64,000 nucleotides of DNA from Leucobacter sp. Psy1. GTDB lineage: Bacteria > Actinomycetota > Actinomycetes > Actinomycetales > Microbacteriaceae. Location: assembly GCF_020096995.1 (NCBI RefSeq), contig NZ_CP083692.1, forward strand, positions 1,302,001 to 1,366,000, written 5' to 3'. Made by a program: the position numbers and the translations under genes. Under the pieces are notes generated by a model. It did not search any database. It had not been told where the DNA came from and worked only from the letters and a program-made list of their open reading frames with translations. Of the stretch, positions 36,205 through 44,724 are shown piece after piece. How positions within the stretch are numbered: position 1 is the stretch's first letter; every line of letters starts with the position of its first letter.

Positions 36205-37041
36205 CTACGGGACGGTGACGAAGTCGATGAGGTGCTCCACGCGGCCGATGAGCGCCGGTTCCAGATCGCGCACATTGCGCACCCGGCCGCGGATCCGCGA
36301 CCACGCCTCAGCGATATCGGCCGGTTCGTCGCCCGGCCAGCCGAGCGCCCGGCAGATGCCGGTCTTCCACTCGATGCTGCGCGGAATCTCCGGCCACCGC
36401 TCGAGGCCGACGCGAGCCGGTTTCACGGCCTGCCAGATATCGACGAAGGGGTGCCCGACGATGAGCACATTGTCCCTCCATGGACCTTGCTCGATCGCCG
36501 CCGCTATGCGGCTCTCCTTGCTGCCCCGCACGAGGTGGTCGAGCAGCACACCGGCCCTGCGGTCCGGACCAGGACCGAACTCGGCGAGTACGGCTTCGAG
36601 GTTGTCCGCACCCTCCAGGAGCTCTACGACGACGCCCTCGACGCGGAGGTCGTCGCCCCAGATCTGCTCGACGAGTTCGGCGTCGTGCTTGCCCTCCACG
36701 AAGATGCGGCTCGGCATCGCGACCTTCGCCCGCTGATCCGCGACCGCGACCGACCCCGACGCGGTGCGCCGAGGGCCCTTCGGCGCCGCCTGAGGCATCT
36801 GGAGCGTGACCGGCTTCCCCTCGATCATGAAACCGTCGCGCAGGGAGAAGGCGCGCACCTTGCCCCGCCCGTTCTCGAGCTCCACGAGCCCCTGCCTGAC
36901 CCCGACCACGGCGCCGCACCACTCCGTCTCGGAGTGCTCCACGATCAGGCCGCGCTTCAGCGTCACCGGGGTGCGCTGCTGCGGCCCGCGCTGCGGTTTC
37001 ATGTCGGCCAGCACATCGCGGTCGTAGCGGGGATCGTGCAT
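36205..37041 (-). CDS. DUF3097 domain protein
   Basis: 278 residues, full length for DUF3097, a conserved actinobacterial family of unknown function. A basic N-terminal part (MHDPRYDRDVLADMKPQ) is followed by a beta-rich domain (about 25-75), then a TOPRIM-like stretch (FVEGKHDAELVEQIWGDDLR and GVLLDHLVRGSKE), which suggests a nucleic-acid or nucleotide role. The ATG at 37041 follows TAGGCT by 7 bases. It is divergent from an MFS gene whose start is only 40 bases away. Confidence 0.9.
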   Translation of the reverse strand: MHDPRYDRDVLADMKPQRGPQQRTPVTLKRGLIVEHSETEWCGAVVGVRQGLVELENGRGKVRAFSLRDGFMIEGKPVTLQMPQAAPKGPRRTASGSVAVADQRAKVAMPSRIFVEGKHDAELVEQIWGDDLRVEGVVVELLEGADNLEAVLAEFGPGPDRRAGVLLDHLVRGSKESRIAAAIEQGPWRDNVLIVGHPFVDIWQAVKPARVGLERWPEIPRSIEWKTGICRALGWPGDEPADIAEAWSRIRGRVRNVRDLEPALIGRVEHLIDFVTVP

Positions 37042-37048
37042 GGAGACG

Positions 37049-37054
37049 AGCCTA
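37049..37054 (-). promoter_or_regulatory. -10 box of a leaderless promoter for the DUF3097 gene
   Basis: TAGGCT on the minus strand, 7 bases before the ATG at 37041. It lies back to back with the -10 of the divergent MFS gene. Confidence 0.42.
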
Positions 37055-37069
37055 CCGCGAGCGCGGTGG

Positions 37070-37075
37070 TACGGT
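37070..37075 (+). promoter_or_regulatory. -10 box of a leaderless promoter for the MFS gene
   Basis: TACGGT followed by 6 bases and then the GTG at 37082. Confidence 0.42.
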
Positions 37076-37081
37076 GCTCGG

Positions 37082-38443
37082 GTGACCACAGAGGACCCGC
37101 CGGACGCGCAGCGCGGATCCCGGACCCCCGGACGCCTCCGCGGCCTCCTCGTCGACATCAGCCCCCTCCGGCAGAGCCCCGCCTTCGCGCGACTCTGGAT
37201 CGGCACCTCCGTGGCGCAGATCGGCGCGCAGCTCACGGTGGTCGCCGTCGCGCTCCACGTGTACGAGCTCACCCACTCGACCCTCGCCGTCGCACTCGTC
37301 GCGCTGTGGGCGCTCGGCCCCATGATTCTCGCCGGCTTCCTCGGCGGTTCGCTCGCCGACACCTTCGACCGTCGGCTCGTCGCCCTCGGCACCTCGGTCG
37401 TGGCGTGGATCGCGATCGGCGCCATGACCACCATCGCATTCCTCGACGTCACCGCCACCTGGCCGTACTACGCGCTCGCGGCCGTGAACGCCGCCTCGGC
37501 CACCATGATGGGCACCGCCCGCGGCGCGATCGTGCCGCGCATCGTCCCCACCCAGCTTCTCCCCGCAGCCGCCGCGCTCAACGGCATCATGATGGGGACC
37601 GCCGTCACGGTCGGGCCAGCCCTCGCCGGCGTCTTCGTCGCCTCGTTCGGTTTCGCGTGGACCTACCTCGTCGACGCCGTGCTGTTCACGGCCGCGTTCG
37701 TCGGGATTCTGAGTCTGCCGCCCGTCGCCCCGGATCGCGGCGCCCACACGTCGCGCGGGCTCGGATTCTCGGCGGTGACCGCGAGCCTGCGCTTTCTGAA
37801 GCACGCCCCAAACGTGCGAGCCACGTTCATCTTCGACCTCATCGCCATGACGTTCGGGCAGCCCCGAGTCGTCTTCCCCGCAGCAGGCGCGCTGATCCTC
37901 GGCGGCGACGCCGTCACGGTCGGGGCTCTCACCGCCTCCTTCGCGGCCGGTGCACTGCTCAGCGGACTCGTCTCAGGACCGCTCGGACGCGTGCGACGAC
38001 AGGGACGCGCCGTCACCGGCGCGATCCTCGCCTACGGCCTCTGCATCGCCGCGTTCGGCCTCGTGCTCCTCATTACGGGAGCCGTTCAGACCGGCACCGC
38101 CACCCCTGACGACCCGCGCGATGTCGTCTGGCCCGCGCTGATCCTCGCCTGCGCGACCCTCGCGGGCGCCGGGGCGAGCGACAACGTCAGCGCCGTCTTC
38201 CGCACCACCATTCTCCAAGCCGCGGCTCCCGACGACGTCCGGGGTCGCATGCAAGGACTCTTCTACGTCGTCGTCGCCGGAGGCCCGCGCGTCGGAGACC
38301 TCTTCGCCGGCGCGCTCGCCGCGGCGCTGGCGCTCTGGGCGCCCGCGCTCATCGGCGGCCTCCTCATCGTCGCGCTCATGACGGTGATGTTCCGCGTGTA
38401 CCGTGGGTTCCAGCAGTACGACGCGGCCGCGCCGGTCCCGTGA
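37082..38443 (+). CDS. MFS exporter (EntS/MFS_3-like)
   Basis: 453 residues, 12 predicted helices. SPAFARLWIGTSVAQIGAQL at the first helix and GGSLADTFDRRLVALG between helices 2 and 3 are typical of MFS_3 carriers, which include the enterobactin exporter EntS and macrolide exporters. DDVRGRMQGLFYVVVAGGPR near helix 10 fits as well. GTG start 6 bases after TACGGT. It is followed after 58 bases by the CoA hydrolase-like gene. Substrate unknown. Confidence 0.87.
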   Translation: MTTEDPPDAQRGSRTPGRLRGLLVDISPLRQSPAFARLWIGTSVAQIGAQLTVVAVALHVYELTHSTLAVALVALWALGPMILAGFLGGSLADTFDRRLVALGTSVVAWIAIGAMTTIAFLDVTATWPYYALAAVNAASATMMGTARGAIVPRIVPTQLLPAAAALNGIMMGTAVTVGPALAGVFVASFGFAWTYLVDAVLFTAAFVGILSLPPVAPDRGAHTSRGLGFSAVTASLRFLKHAPNVRATFIFDLIAMTFGQPRVVFPAAGALILGGDAVTVGALTASFAAGALLSGLVSGPLGRVRRQGRAVTGAILAYGLCIAAFGLVLLITGAVQTGTATPDDPRDVVWPALILACATLAGAGASDNVSAVFRTTILQAAAPDDVRGRMQGLFYVVVAGGPRVGDLFAGALAAALALWAPALIGGLLIVALMTVMFRVYRGFQQYDAAAPVP

Positions 38444-38501
38444 GCGCCGAGCGCGACGGAACCGGGGTCGGGGCCGTTCTCACCGAGCCGAAGGAGCCCC
38501 T

Positions 38502-39629
38502 GTGACCGAGACCGCCGCCGCATCAGCCGCACCCGAGCCGACCGTGCTCTCGCGCCGGTCGGGAGCCGCCCTGCACGTGACGCTCAACCGGCCGCGCGCG
38601 ATCAACGCGCTCACGCTGGAGATGTTCCAGCTCCTCGACCAGGCGCTGACCGAGGCTGTGGATGGTGGGTCGCGGCTCATTCTGCTCGACGGGGCCGGCG
38701 AGCGCGGGTTCTGCGGGGGCGGGGACATCAAGGCGATGTCGGCGGATGGTGCTCGCGACGCGCACGAGATCCTGTCGACCGAGTACGACGTCGATCACCG
38801 CATCGCCACGTCGCCCGTTCCGGTCGTCGGCATCATGGACGGCGTCACGATGGGCGGCGGCCTCGGGCTCACTGCGCACGCCGCCGTGCGCATCGTGACG
38901 GAGCGGAGCGTGCTGGCGATGCCCGAGGTGCGCATCGGCATCGTGCCGGATGTCGGGGGCAACGTGCTTTTCGCGCGCGCACCTGGTCGCATCGGCGAAC
39001 TGCTCGCGATTACGGCGGGCACCATGGACGCAGGCGACGCGCTCGCACTCGGGTTCGCCGATCACTTCGTGCGATCGGAGCGCCTGCCCGAACTGTATGA
39101 GGCGCTCGAGAGTCTTCCCGCAGAGGGCGATGCCCGCGATGCCGTTCAAGAGACGGTGCGACGCTTCGCAGAAGCGCCGCCGGAGTCGGGTCTGCTCGAG
39201 GCTCGCGAGTGGTTCGACCCGATTGCGGACGCCGCCCTCGCCGGTGGTGATGCGGCCGCCGAGTCGGCCGCCGCCGCGGGAGCGCTCATCGAAGCACTGG
39301 AGTCGTCGGATGATGCGCGAGCCGGCGAGACCGCGGCGACGGTGCGGGCGATGTGCCCGGTCTCGGTGGCGGTCGCGATCGCGAGGATCGCCGAGACGCG
39401 GTCGCTCGACGCCGAGACGGGCACCGGCGACGACCCGTCGCGTACGGTGCTGCGGCGCGTGCTCGACGAGGATCTTCGCGTCCTCTCCGCGCTGGCGACG
39501 CACCCGAACTTCGCCGAGGGCGTCAGGGCTCAGGTCATCGACAAGGATCGCCGCCCGCGCTGGCAGCCGACGCGGATCGAGGATCTCACCCCGTCCGACG
39601 TCGAGGTCGTCGGGGCGACGCGCACGTAG
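38502..39629 (+). CDS. 3-hydroxyisobutyryl-CoA hydrolase-like (enoyl-CoA hydratase/isomerase family)
   Basis: 375-residue crotonase-fold enzyme. The oxyanion-hole segment GFCGGGDIKAM and the MPEVRIGIVPDVGG segment with the catalytic acid are present. The long C-terminal half (ECH_2, ending RPRWQPTRIEDLTPSDV) distinguishes 3-hydroxyisobutyryl-CoA hydrolases of valine catabolism from plain hydratases. GTG start with GAAGGAG 5 bases upstream; an open frame further left has no ribosome site. No other valine-degradation gene is adjacent. Confidence 0.88.
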   Translation: MTETAAASAAPEPTVLSRRSGAALHVTLNRPRAINALTLEMFQLLDQALTEAVDGGSRLILLDGAGERGFCGGGDIKAMSADGARDAHEILSTEYDVDHRIATSPVPVVGIMDGVTMGGGLGLTAHAAVRIVTERSVLAMPEVRIGIVPDVGGNVLFARAPGRIGELLAITAGTMDAGDALALGFADHFVRSERLPELYEALESLPAEGDARDAVQETVRRFAEAPPESGLLEAREWFDPIADAALAGGDAAAESAAAAGALIEALESSDDARAGETAATVRAMCPVSVAVAIARIAETRSLDAETGTGDDPSRTVLRRVLDEDLRVLSALATHPNFAEGVRAQVIDKDRRPRWQPTRIEDLTPSDVEVVGATRT

Positions 39630-39636
39630 ACGCCGC

Positions 39637-39642
39637 TACGAT
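39637..39642 (+). promoter_or_regulatory. -10 box of a leaderless promoter for the methyltransferase gene
   Basis: TACGAT followed by 6 bases (CGAGGG, which is also Shine-Dalgarno-like) and then the GTG at 39649. Confidence 0.42.
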
Positions 39643-39648
39643 CGAGGG

Positions 39649-40506
39649 GTGACAGCGCCCTGGGATCCCGACGCGGCCGCGACCGTCTACCTCGGCGATA
39701 ACTTGCCGATTCTGCGGTCGATGCCGAGCGCCGCGTTCACGGTCGCGTACCTGGACCCGCCGTTCAACACGGGTCGCCTGCGTCAGGCCGAGCGGGTGCG
39801 CGGAGTGCCGCTCAGCGAGGGCGGCAACCGGCTCGGGTTCCGCGGCCTCGGGTACCGTGTGACGCGCCAGATGACCCTCGCGTACGACGACCGCTTCGGC
39901 GCGTACTGGGACTTCCTGGAGCCCAGGCTCGCCGAAACATGGCGCCTGCTCGCGCCAGACGGCACGCTCTACCTGCACCTCGACTATCGAGAGGTCCACT
40001 ACGCCAAGGTGCTGCTGGACGCACTCTTCGGGCCGGAGTGCTTCTTGAACGAGATCATCTGGGCGTACGACTACGGCGCTCGCGCGCGGAATCGCTGGCC
40101 CACGAAGCACGAGAACATCCTGGTCTACGTCAAAGACCCCGAGCGGTACTACTTCGATGCCGACGCGGTCGATCGCGAGCCGTACATGGCGCCGGGTCTC
40201 GTAACGCCAGAGAAGGCGGCGCGCGGTAAGCTGCCGACCGACACGTGGTGGCACACGATCGTGTCGCCGACGGGGGCCGAGCGGACGGGCTACCCGACGC
40301 AGAAACCGGTCGGCATTGTGCGGCGAATGATCCAGGCCTCGTCGCGTCCCGGCGATGCCGTGATCGATCCCTTCGCGGGCAGCGGGACCGCCGGTGCGGC
40401 GGCGCTCGATCTCGGGCGGCGTTCGGTGCTCGTCGACGACAACGCCGAAGCGGTCGAGGTCATGCGTCAGCGGTTCGATGGACGCGGGGTGCGATTCGTG
40501 CCGTGA
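39649..40506 (+). CDS. Site-specific DNA methyltransferase (beta-class, adenine or cytosine N4), orphan
   Basis: 285 residues. Motif IV DPPFNTG comes early (36-42) and motif I DPFAGSGTAGAAAL late (about 239-252), the order of beta-class amino-methyltransferases (N6_N4_Mtase family). The segment YPTQKPVGIVRRMI precedes motif I as usual. No restriction endonuclease or specificity gene is adjacent, so it is an orphan enzyme for regulation or self-marking, or a relic. GTG start; the frame is open further left but overlaps the previous gene. Its last 47 bases overlap the 3' end of the convergent pdxT. Confidence 0.9.
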   Translation: MTAPWDPDAAATVYLGDNLPILRSMPSAAFTVAYLDPPFNTGRLRQAERVRGVPLSEGGNRLGFRGLGYRVTRQMTLAYDDRFGAYWDFLEPRLAETWRLLAPDGTLYLHLDYREVHYAKVLLDALFGPECFLNEIIWAYDYGARARNRWPTKHENILVYVKDPERYYFDADAVDREPYMAPGLVTPEKAARGKLPTDTWWHTIVSPTGAERTGYPTQKPVGIVRRMIQASSRPGDAVIDPFAGSGTAGAAALDLGRRSVLVDDNAEAVEVMRQRFDGRGVRFVP

Positions 40507-41161
40507 CCGCGGCGCTGCCGTCGATCTGATCGAGGAGCATGCGGTGCAGCACGGGGTCGCGGCTCACCTCGGGGTGGAAGGCGACACCGGTGACGGGCAG
40601 TGTCGTCGAGGCGGCGCCGACGACTCTGCCGTCGACGTACGCGATCGGTCGGGCGGCCCCGCCCACGGCCGTGATCTCGGGGGCGCGGATGAGGGCTCCC
40701 CTCACCGTCGTACCGGGCTCGGTTCCGGTTTGGGATCCCGCGTCGGCGGTCCCGGGCGCGAGCACAAACTCTGCCTCCCGCGACGCGACCTGGGCGCCGA
40801 AGGCGTTGCGTCGCACCGTGACGTCGAGCACCCGGAGGGACTGCTGGCCGGGGGCGGGGTCCGCGACCCGTTCGGCGAGGAGGATGAGTCCGGCGCAGGT
40901 GCCGAGGGTCGGGATCCCGGCCAGGATGAGGTCGCGCAGCGAGTCGGCGATCCCGAGCCTGCGTGAGAGTCGGTCGATCACGCCGGACTCGCCTCCAGGG
41001 AGCACGAGCGCGTCGACGCGCGGTCCGTCGGGCCCCGCCGCGTGCTCGGGTCGGCGTACGAGCACGACCCTGGCGCCGAGCCCCTCGAGCACGCTCGCGT
41101 GCTCGGAGACACCACCTTGGAGGGCGAGTACGCCGACGGTCGGGGCGCCGGCGAGCCTCAC
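40460..41161 (-). CDS. pdxT: Pyridoxal 5'-phosphate synthase glutaminase subunit PdxT
   Basis: Class-I glutaminase that feeds ammonia to PdxS; 233 residues, slightly longer than usual because of a loop around 130-145 and a C-terminal tail. Nucleophile Cys89 (GTCAGLILL), the FHPE histidine/glutamate pair near 196, and GGESG (56-60) are present. GTG start overlaps the pdxS stop (GTGA), so the two subunits are translationally coupled. The 3' end overlaps the methyltransferase gene on the other strand. Confidence 0.95.
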   Translation of the reverse strand: MRLAGAPTVGVLALQGGVSEHASVLEGLGARVVLVRRPEHAAGPDGPRVDALVLPGGESGVIDRLSRRLGIADSLRDLILAGIPTLGTCAGLILLAERVADPAPGQQSLRVLDVTVRRNAFGAQVASREAEFVLAPGTADAGSQTGTEPGTTVRGALIRAPEITAVGGAARPIAYVDGRVVGAASTTLPVTGVAFHPEVSRDPVLHRMLLDQIDGSAAVTARIAPRVHRTADA

Positions 41162-42066
41162 CAGCCGCGCTCGGCGAGGCGGTGCGGTGCCGGGAGGTCG
41201 GCCACGTTGATTCCGACCATGGCCTCGCCGAGACCGCGCGAAGCGTCGGCGATCGCCCGGGGGTCGTCGTACTGCGCCGTCGCGGCGACGATCGCCGCGG
41301 CCCGCTTCTCCGGCGCGCCGGACTTGAAGATGCCCGAGCCGACGAAGACGCCGTCGGCGCCGAGCTGCATCATCATCGCGGCGTCGGCCGGGGTGGCCAC
41401 GCCGCCGGCGGTGAAGAGCACGACGGGCAGGGTGCCGGTCTCGGCGACCTCGCGCACGAGATCGACGGGGGCCTGCAGCTCCTTCGCGGCGACGTAGAGC
41501 TCGTCTGCCGTGAGCGTGCGCAGACGGTTGATCTCACCGCGGATGGTGCGGATGTGCTTCGTCGCCTCCGACACGTCTCCGGTGCCGGCTTCGCCCTTGG
41601 AGCGGATCATCGCCGCGCCCTCCGTGATGCGCCTGAGCGCTTCGCCGAGGTTCGTCGCCCCGCACACGAATGGGACGGTGAAACCCTGCTTGTCGATGTG
41701 GTTCACGTAGTCAGCGGGGGAGAGGACCTCGGACTCGTCGATGTAGTCCACCTCGAGGGCTTCCAGCACCTGCGCCTCGACGAAGTGCCCGATGCGGGCC
41801 TTCGCCATGACGGGGATCGAGACGGCGGCCTTGATGCCGTCGATGAGGTCGGGGTCGCTCATGCGGGCCACGCCGCCCTGCGCCCGGATGTCTGCGGGGA
41901 CGCGCTCGAGCGCCATGACGGCGACGGCGCCCGCGTCTTCGGCGATCCGTGCTTGCTCGGGGGTGACGACGTCCATGATGACGCCTCCCTTGAGCATGTC
42001 GGCGAGACCGCGCTTGACGAGAGGGGAGCCGGTTGCGGAGGTGTGGTGAGCGGTTGCTGAGGTCAT
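41158..42066 (-). CDS. pdxS: Pyridoxal 5'-phosphate synthase lyase subunit PdxS
   Basis: Forms PLP from ribose 5-phosphate, glyceraldehyde 3-phosphate and ammonia; 302 residues. [19 protein letters not shown] at the start, [12 protein letters not shown], and the catalytic lysines in [11 protein letters not shown] and [16 protein letters not shown] are intact. The ATG at 42066 lacks a Shine-Dalgarno; a CAGGCT hexamer lies 7 bases upstream. It is divergent from a MocR-type regulator, with repeated TTGGTCCA half-sites between them, the standard PdxR arrangement. Confidence 0.97.
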   Translation of the reverse strand: MTSATAHHTSATGSPLVKRGLADMLKGGVIMDVVTPEQARIAEDAGAVAVMALERVPADIRAQGGVARMSDPDLIDGIKAAVSIPVMAKARIGHFVEAQVLEALEVDYIDESEVLSPADYVNHIDKQGFTVPFVCGATNLGEALRRITEGAAMIRSKGEAGTGDVSEATKHIRTIRGEINRLRTLTADELYVAAKELQAPVDLVREVAETGTLPVVLFTAGGVATPADAAMMMQLGADGVFVGSGIFKSGAPEKRAAAIVAATAQYDDPRAIADASRGLGEAMVGINVADLPAPHRLAERGW

Positions 42067-42089
42067 ATGGATCAGCCTGGCGGAGCGCA

Positions 42090-42134
42090 TTGGTCCATAT
42101 CAAGATCCAAGAACTGCAGAGTGAGGTGGACCAA
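42090..42134. promoter_or_regulatory. Three PdxR-like half-sites between pdxS and its MocR regulator
   Basis: TTGGTCCA at 42090-42097 (plus), TTGGATCT at 42103-42110 (minus) and TTGGTCCA at 42127-42134 (minus). The outer two form an inverted repeat with centres 37 bases apart. MocR regulators often use such spaced half-sites. Confidence 0.55.
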
Positions 42135-42161
42135 AAGCGAGACGCATGGCAGAATGCTCCT

Positions 42162-43634
42162 GTGCGCAGAACCGGGCCGAGCGGGCCGAGCGAGATTCCG
42201 CTCCACCTCGATCGGACGGCCGAGGCGACGCTCCCCGTGCAACTCGCGGCCGGCCTCCGCGACGCCATCGACCGCGACACGCTTCGCGGTGGCGAGAGCG
42301 TGCCGCCGACGCGGGAACTCGCCCGTCGCGCGGGGGTCGCCCGCGGCGTCGTCGTCGCCGCGTACGAGCAGCTCATCGCAGAGGGTTACCTCCGCGCCGG
42401 CCACGGGCGCGGCACCATCGTGAACCCGGATCTCGGGCGCTCGGCGGGCCCGCGACGCGTCGCCGGGGGGAGCGAGCTCCGGGATCCGGAACCGACTCGC
42501 CGTCGACCACCCCTGGCGCCAGGCGCACCGCTCTCCGACGCGACGACCCGGCCTGCCTGGCGCGCTGCCTGGCGCGAAGCCGCGCGCCGCCCGCTGGCCG
42601 GATCGCCGCCCGCAGGCGACCCGAGACTCAGATACGAGATCGCGGAGCACCTGAGGCTCATGCGCGGAACGGCGCGATCGGCGGATGACGTGCTCATCAC
42701 CGCGGGAGCCCGCGAGGGGTTGGGGCTGCTGCTCACCGCGCTCGGCACGACCAGGGGGCACGGGCTCGTCGTCGGGGTGGAAAACCCCGGGTACCCGTCG
42801 CTCCGCGGCGTAGCCGCTCGGCACGGGGCCCGGATCGTGCCGCTCGCCGTCGACCGCGACGGATTGCGCACGGCGGACCTGCCATCCGGTCTGCTCGATG
42901 CGGTGATCGTCACGCCGAGTCACCAGTATCCGGCGGGCGGGTCGCTGCCGCTCCAGCGCCGGCGTGAGCTGCTCGAGTGGGCCGGCCGCACCGGCGTCGT
43001 GGTCGTCGAGGACGATTACGACTCGGAACTCAGGTACTCGGGGAGCCCGCTGCCCGCCCTCGCGGCGCTCGACGATCCGCTCTCGGGCTCCGTGGTCACA
43101 CTCGGCACGTTCTCGAGCACCGTGAGCCCCGCGCTGTCGGCTGGGTTCCTCCTCGCGCCTGCGAATCTGCGCGGGCTGCTCGAGCCGATCCGCGCGGATC
43201 TCGGTGCTCCGGTCTCGAGCGTCGTGCAGGTCGCCCTCGCCGAGTACCTCGCGGCGGGTGAGCTGCGCCGCAACATCACTCGCGTGCGACGCCGCACGAG
43301 TGCGCGACGCGACGAGCTCTCGGACACGCTCGCGGGGATCGCCGGCGTCCGTGTGCGGCCGATGAGCGGTGGACTGAACGCGGTGCTCGAGTTCACCGGC
43401 GCCCCGGATGCCGATGCCGAGCGGAGGATCGTCGCGCGCGCGTCCGCACCGACGTCGCAGTTCCCGACCGGTCTCGGGGTGGCGGCGCTCGGTGACTACT
43501 GGCAGCACCACCGGGGCGCGGCGGGCGCGGGGCTCGTGCTCGGGACCGGCGGACCTGACGAGGGGGAGTTCCGGGCGTCGATCGCCGAGCTTCGGGCCAT
43601 GCTCGTCGCCGAGTCCCGTAGCCTGGACTCGTGA
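42162..43634 (+). CDS. pdxR: MocR/GntR family regulator of pdxST (PdxR-like), PLP-lysine absent
   Basis: 490 residues: a GntR winged helix-turn-helix (about 20-88, LRGGESVPPTRELARRAGVA) joined to an aminotransferase-fold domain. TPSHQYPAGG (251-260) and VEDDYDSELRY (282-292) are conserved. The Schiff-base lysine of the usual GTFSKT motif is replaced: GTFSST (315-320), with Ser319 in the lysine position. Divergent from pdxS, hence PdxR by position. GTG start at 42162 has no Shine-Dalgarno; CAGAAT lies 6 bases upstream. Its stop overlaps the DtxR-family gene start (GTGA). Confidence 0.88.
   Translation: MRRTGPSGPSEIPLHLDRTAEATLPVQLAAGLRDAIDRDTLRGGESVPPTRELARRAGVARGVVVAAYEQLIAEGYLRAGHGRGTIVNPDLGRSAGPRRVAGGSELRDPEPTRRRPPLAPGAPLSDATTRPAWRAAWREAARRPLAGSPPAGDPRLRYEIAEHLRLMRGTARSADDVLITAGAREGLGLLLTALGTTRGHGLVVGVENPGYPSLRGVAARHGARIVPLAVDRDGLRTADLPSGLLDAVIVTPSHQYPAGGSLPLQRRRELLEWAGRTGVVVVEDDYDSELRYSGSPLPALAALDDPLSGSVVTLGTFSSTVSPALSAGFLLAPANLRGLLEPIRADLGAPVSSVVQVALAEYLAAGELRRNITRVRRRTSARRDELSDTLAGIAGVRVRPMSGGLNAVLEFTGAPDADAERRIVARASAPTSQFPTGLGVAALGDYWQHHRGAAGAGLVLGTGGPDEGEFRASIAELRAMLVAESRSLDS
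43619..43624 (+). promoter_or_regulatory. -10 box of a leaderless promoter for the DtxR-family gene
   Basis: TAGCCT inside the 3' end of the MocR gene, 6 bases before the GTG at 43631. It would allow expression apart from the MocR gene. Confidence 0.4.
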
Positions 43635-44353
43635 GCGTTGACACCCTGACCCCGAGCATGCAGAACTACCTCAAGGTGATCTGGGGACTGCAGGAGTGGA
43701 ACGACGCCCCCGTCTCGAACTCCGCGATCGCGGAGAGCGCCGGCGTCCGGCTGTCGACCGTCTCCGACGCGCTGCGCAAGCTCGCGGAACAGGGGCTGGT
43801 CGGGCACGCCCGCTACGGCGACGTGTCGCTCACCGCCGAGGGGCGCGAGTACGCGATCTCCATGACCCGCAGGCACCGGCTGCTCGAGACCTACCTCGTG
43901 CGCCACCTCGGATACCAGTGGGACGAAGTGCACGACGAGGCCGACCGGCTCGAGCACGCCGTCTCCGACGAGCTGGTGGACCGCATCGACCACGCGCTCG
44001 GATACCCCACGCGCGACCCGCACGGCGACCCCATCCCGACGCGAGACGGAGAGGTGCGACGACCCGACGCCGTGCCGCTGGGCGAGGTCCCTGCGCCCCG
44101 CCGGGTGCGGATCGAGCGGATCTCCGACGCCGACAACGAGATGCTCCAGTACTTCGCCACCCGCGGGCTCGTCGTCGATGCGGTATTGGACATCGGCGAG
44201 AGCGCACCGTACTCCGAGACGGTCGAGGTCACCGTTGCGGATGCGAGCGGCCAGGGAGCCGGACCCTCTGCAGGGTCCGAGCCCGTCACCCTCGGGGCGT
44301 CGGCGGCAGCAGCGATCTGGGTCGCACCCATCGCTGAGCGGGACACGGTGTAG
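43631..44353 (+). CDS. DtxR/MntR family metal-dependent regulator
   Basis: 240-residue metalloregulator. Winged helix-turn-helix 1-65 (MQNYLKVIWGLQEWNDAPVS, VRLSTVSDALRKLAEQGL), dimer and metal-binding domain 70-140 (TRRHRLLETYLVRHLGYQWD, DEADRLEHAVSDELVDRI), and a C-terminal SH3/FeoA-like domain (about 150-235). The metal-site positions in the dimer domain resemble the MntR/IdeR group, so manganese or iron homeostasis is likely. It overlaps the MocR gene by four bases and is immediately convergent with the SMR genes. Confidence 0.9.
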   Translation: MSVDTLTPSMQNYLKVIWGLQEWNDAPVSNSAIAESAGVRLSTVSDALRKLAEQGLVGHARYGDVSLTAEGREYAISMTRRHRLLETYLVRHLGYQWDEVHDEADRLEHAVSDELVDRIDHALGYPTRDPHGDPIPTRDGEVRRPDAVPLGEVPAPRRVRIERISDADNEMLQYFATRGLVVDAVLDIGESAPYSETVEVTVADASGQGAGPSAGSEPVTLGASAAAAIWVAPIAERDTV

Positions 44354-44722
44354 CTAGGCGATTTCAGCCACGGAATCCGTCGACTTCCGAGGCGCATCGC
44401 CCGCGAACTTGAGCCCGAGCACGCACCCGACGATGCCGGCGAGGAACAGGATCTTGAGCGCCGAGACGGGTTCGGTGCCGAGCGCCATCGAGACGGCGAC
44501 GGTGAGCGCAGCACCGAGGCCGGTCCAAATGGCGTAGGCAACGCTGACCGGAATCGCGCGCATGGCGTATCCCAGACCGAGCATGCTGAGCGGCAGGGCG
44601 ATCCCGAAGACGATCGCCGGGCCGAGCACCGTGAACCCGCGGGACTCGTCGAGCGCGATCGCCCAGGTCGCCTCGAGGAACGCGCTGGCGAGCAGGACTA
44701 TCCAGTGCCGGGTGCCCGCCAC
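44354..44722 (-). CDS. SMR family exporter, second subunit of a guanidinium-type (SugE/Gdx-like) pair
   Basis: 122 residues, four helices, small multidrug resistance family. Membrane Glu17 (LASAFLEATWAIAL) is the conserved proton/substrate carboxylate. RGFTVLGPA and IPVSVAYAIWTGLG follow the SugE/Gdx pattern. The C-terminal extension (KFAGDAPRKSTDSVAEIA) is longer than in the partner. GTG at 44722 is chosen, with GGTGAG 6 bases upstream; a TTG at 44728 overlapping the partner's stop is an alternative. It is coupled to the upstream SMR gene, which is under a guanidine-III riboswitch. Confidence 0.88.
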   Translation of the reverse strand: MAGTRHWIVLLASAFLEATWAIALDESRGFTVLGPAIVFGIALPLSMLGLGYAMRAIPVSVAYAIWTGLGAALTVAVSMALGTEPVSALKILFLAGIVGCVLGLKFAGDAPRKSTDSVAEIA

Positions 44723-44724
44723 GC

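Noticed and set aside
38950..39648. N-terminal extension of the methyltransferase frame
   Set aside because: It lies entirely in another frame of the 3-hydroxyisobutyryl-CoA hydrolase gene and is Arg-rich. The conserved methyltransferase begins at 39649.
42072..43511. Minus-strand 479-codon frame opposite the MocR gene
   Set aside because: Shadow frame; it would also cover the pdxS promoter.
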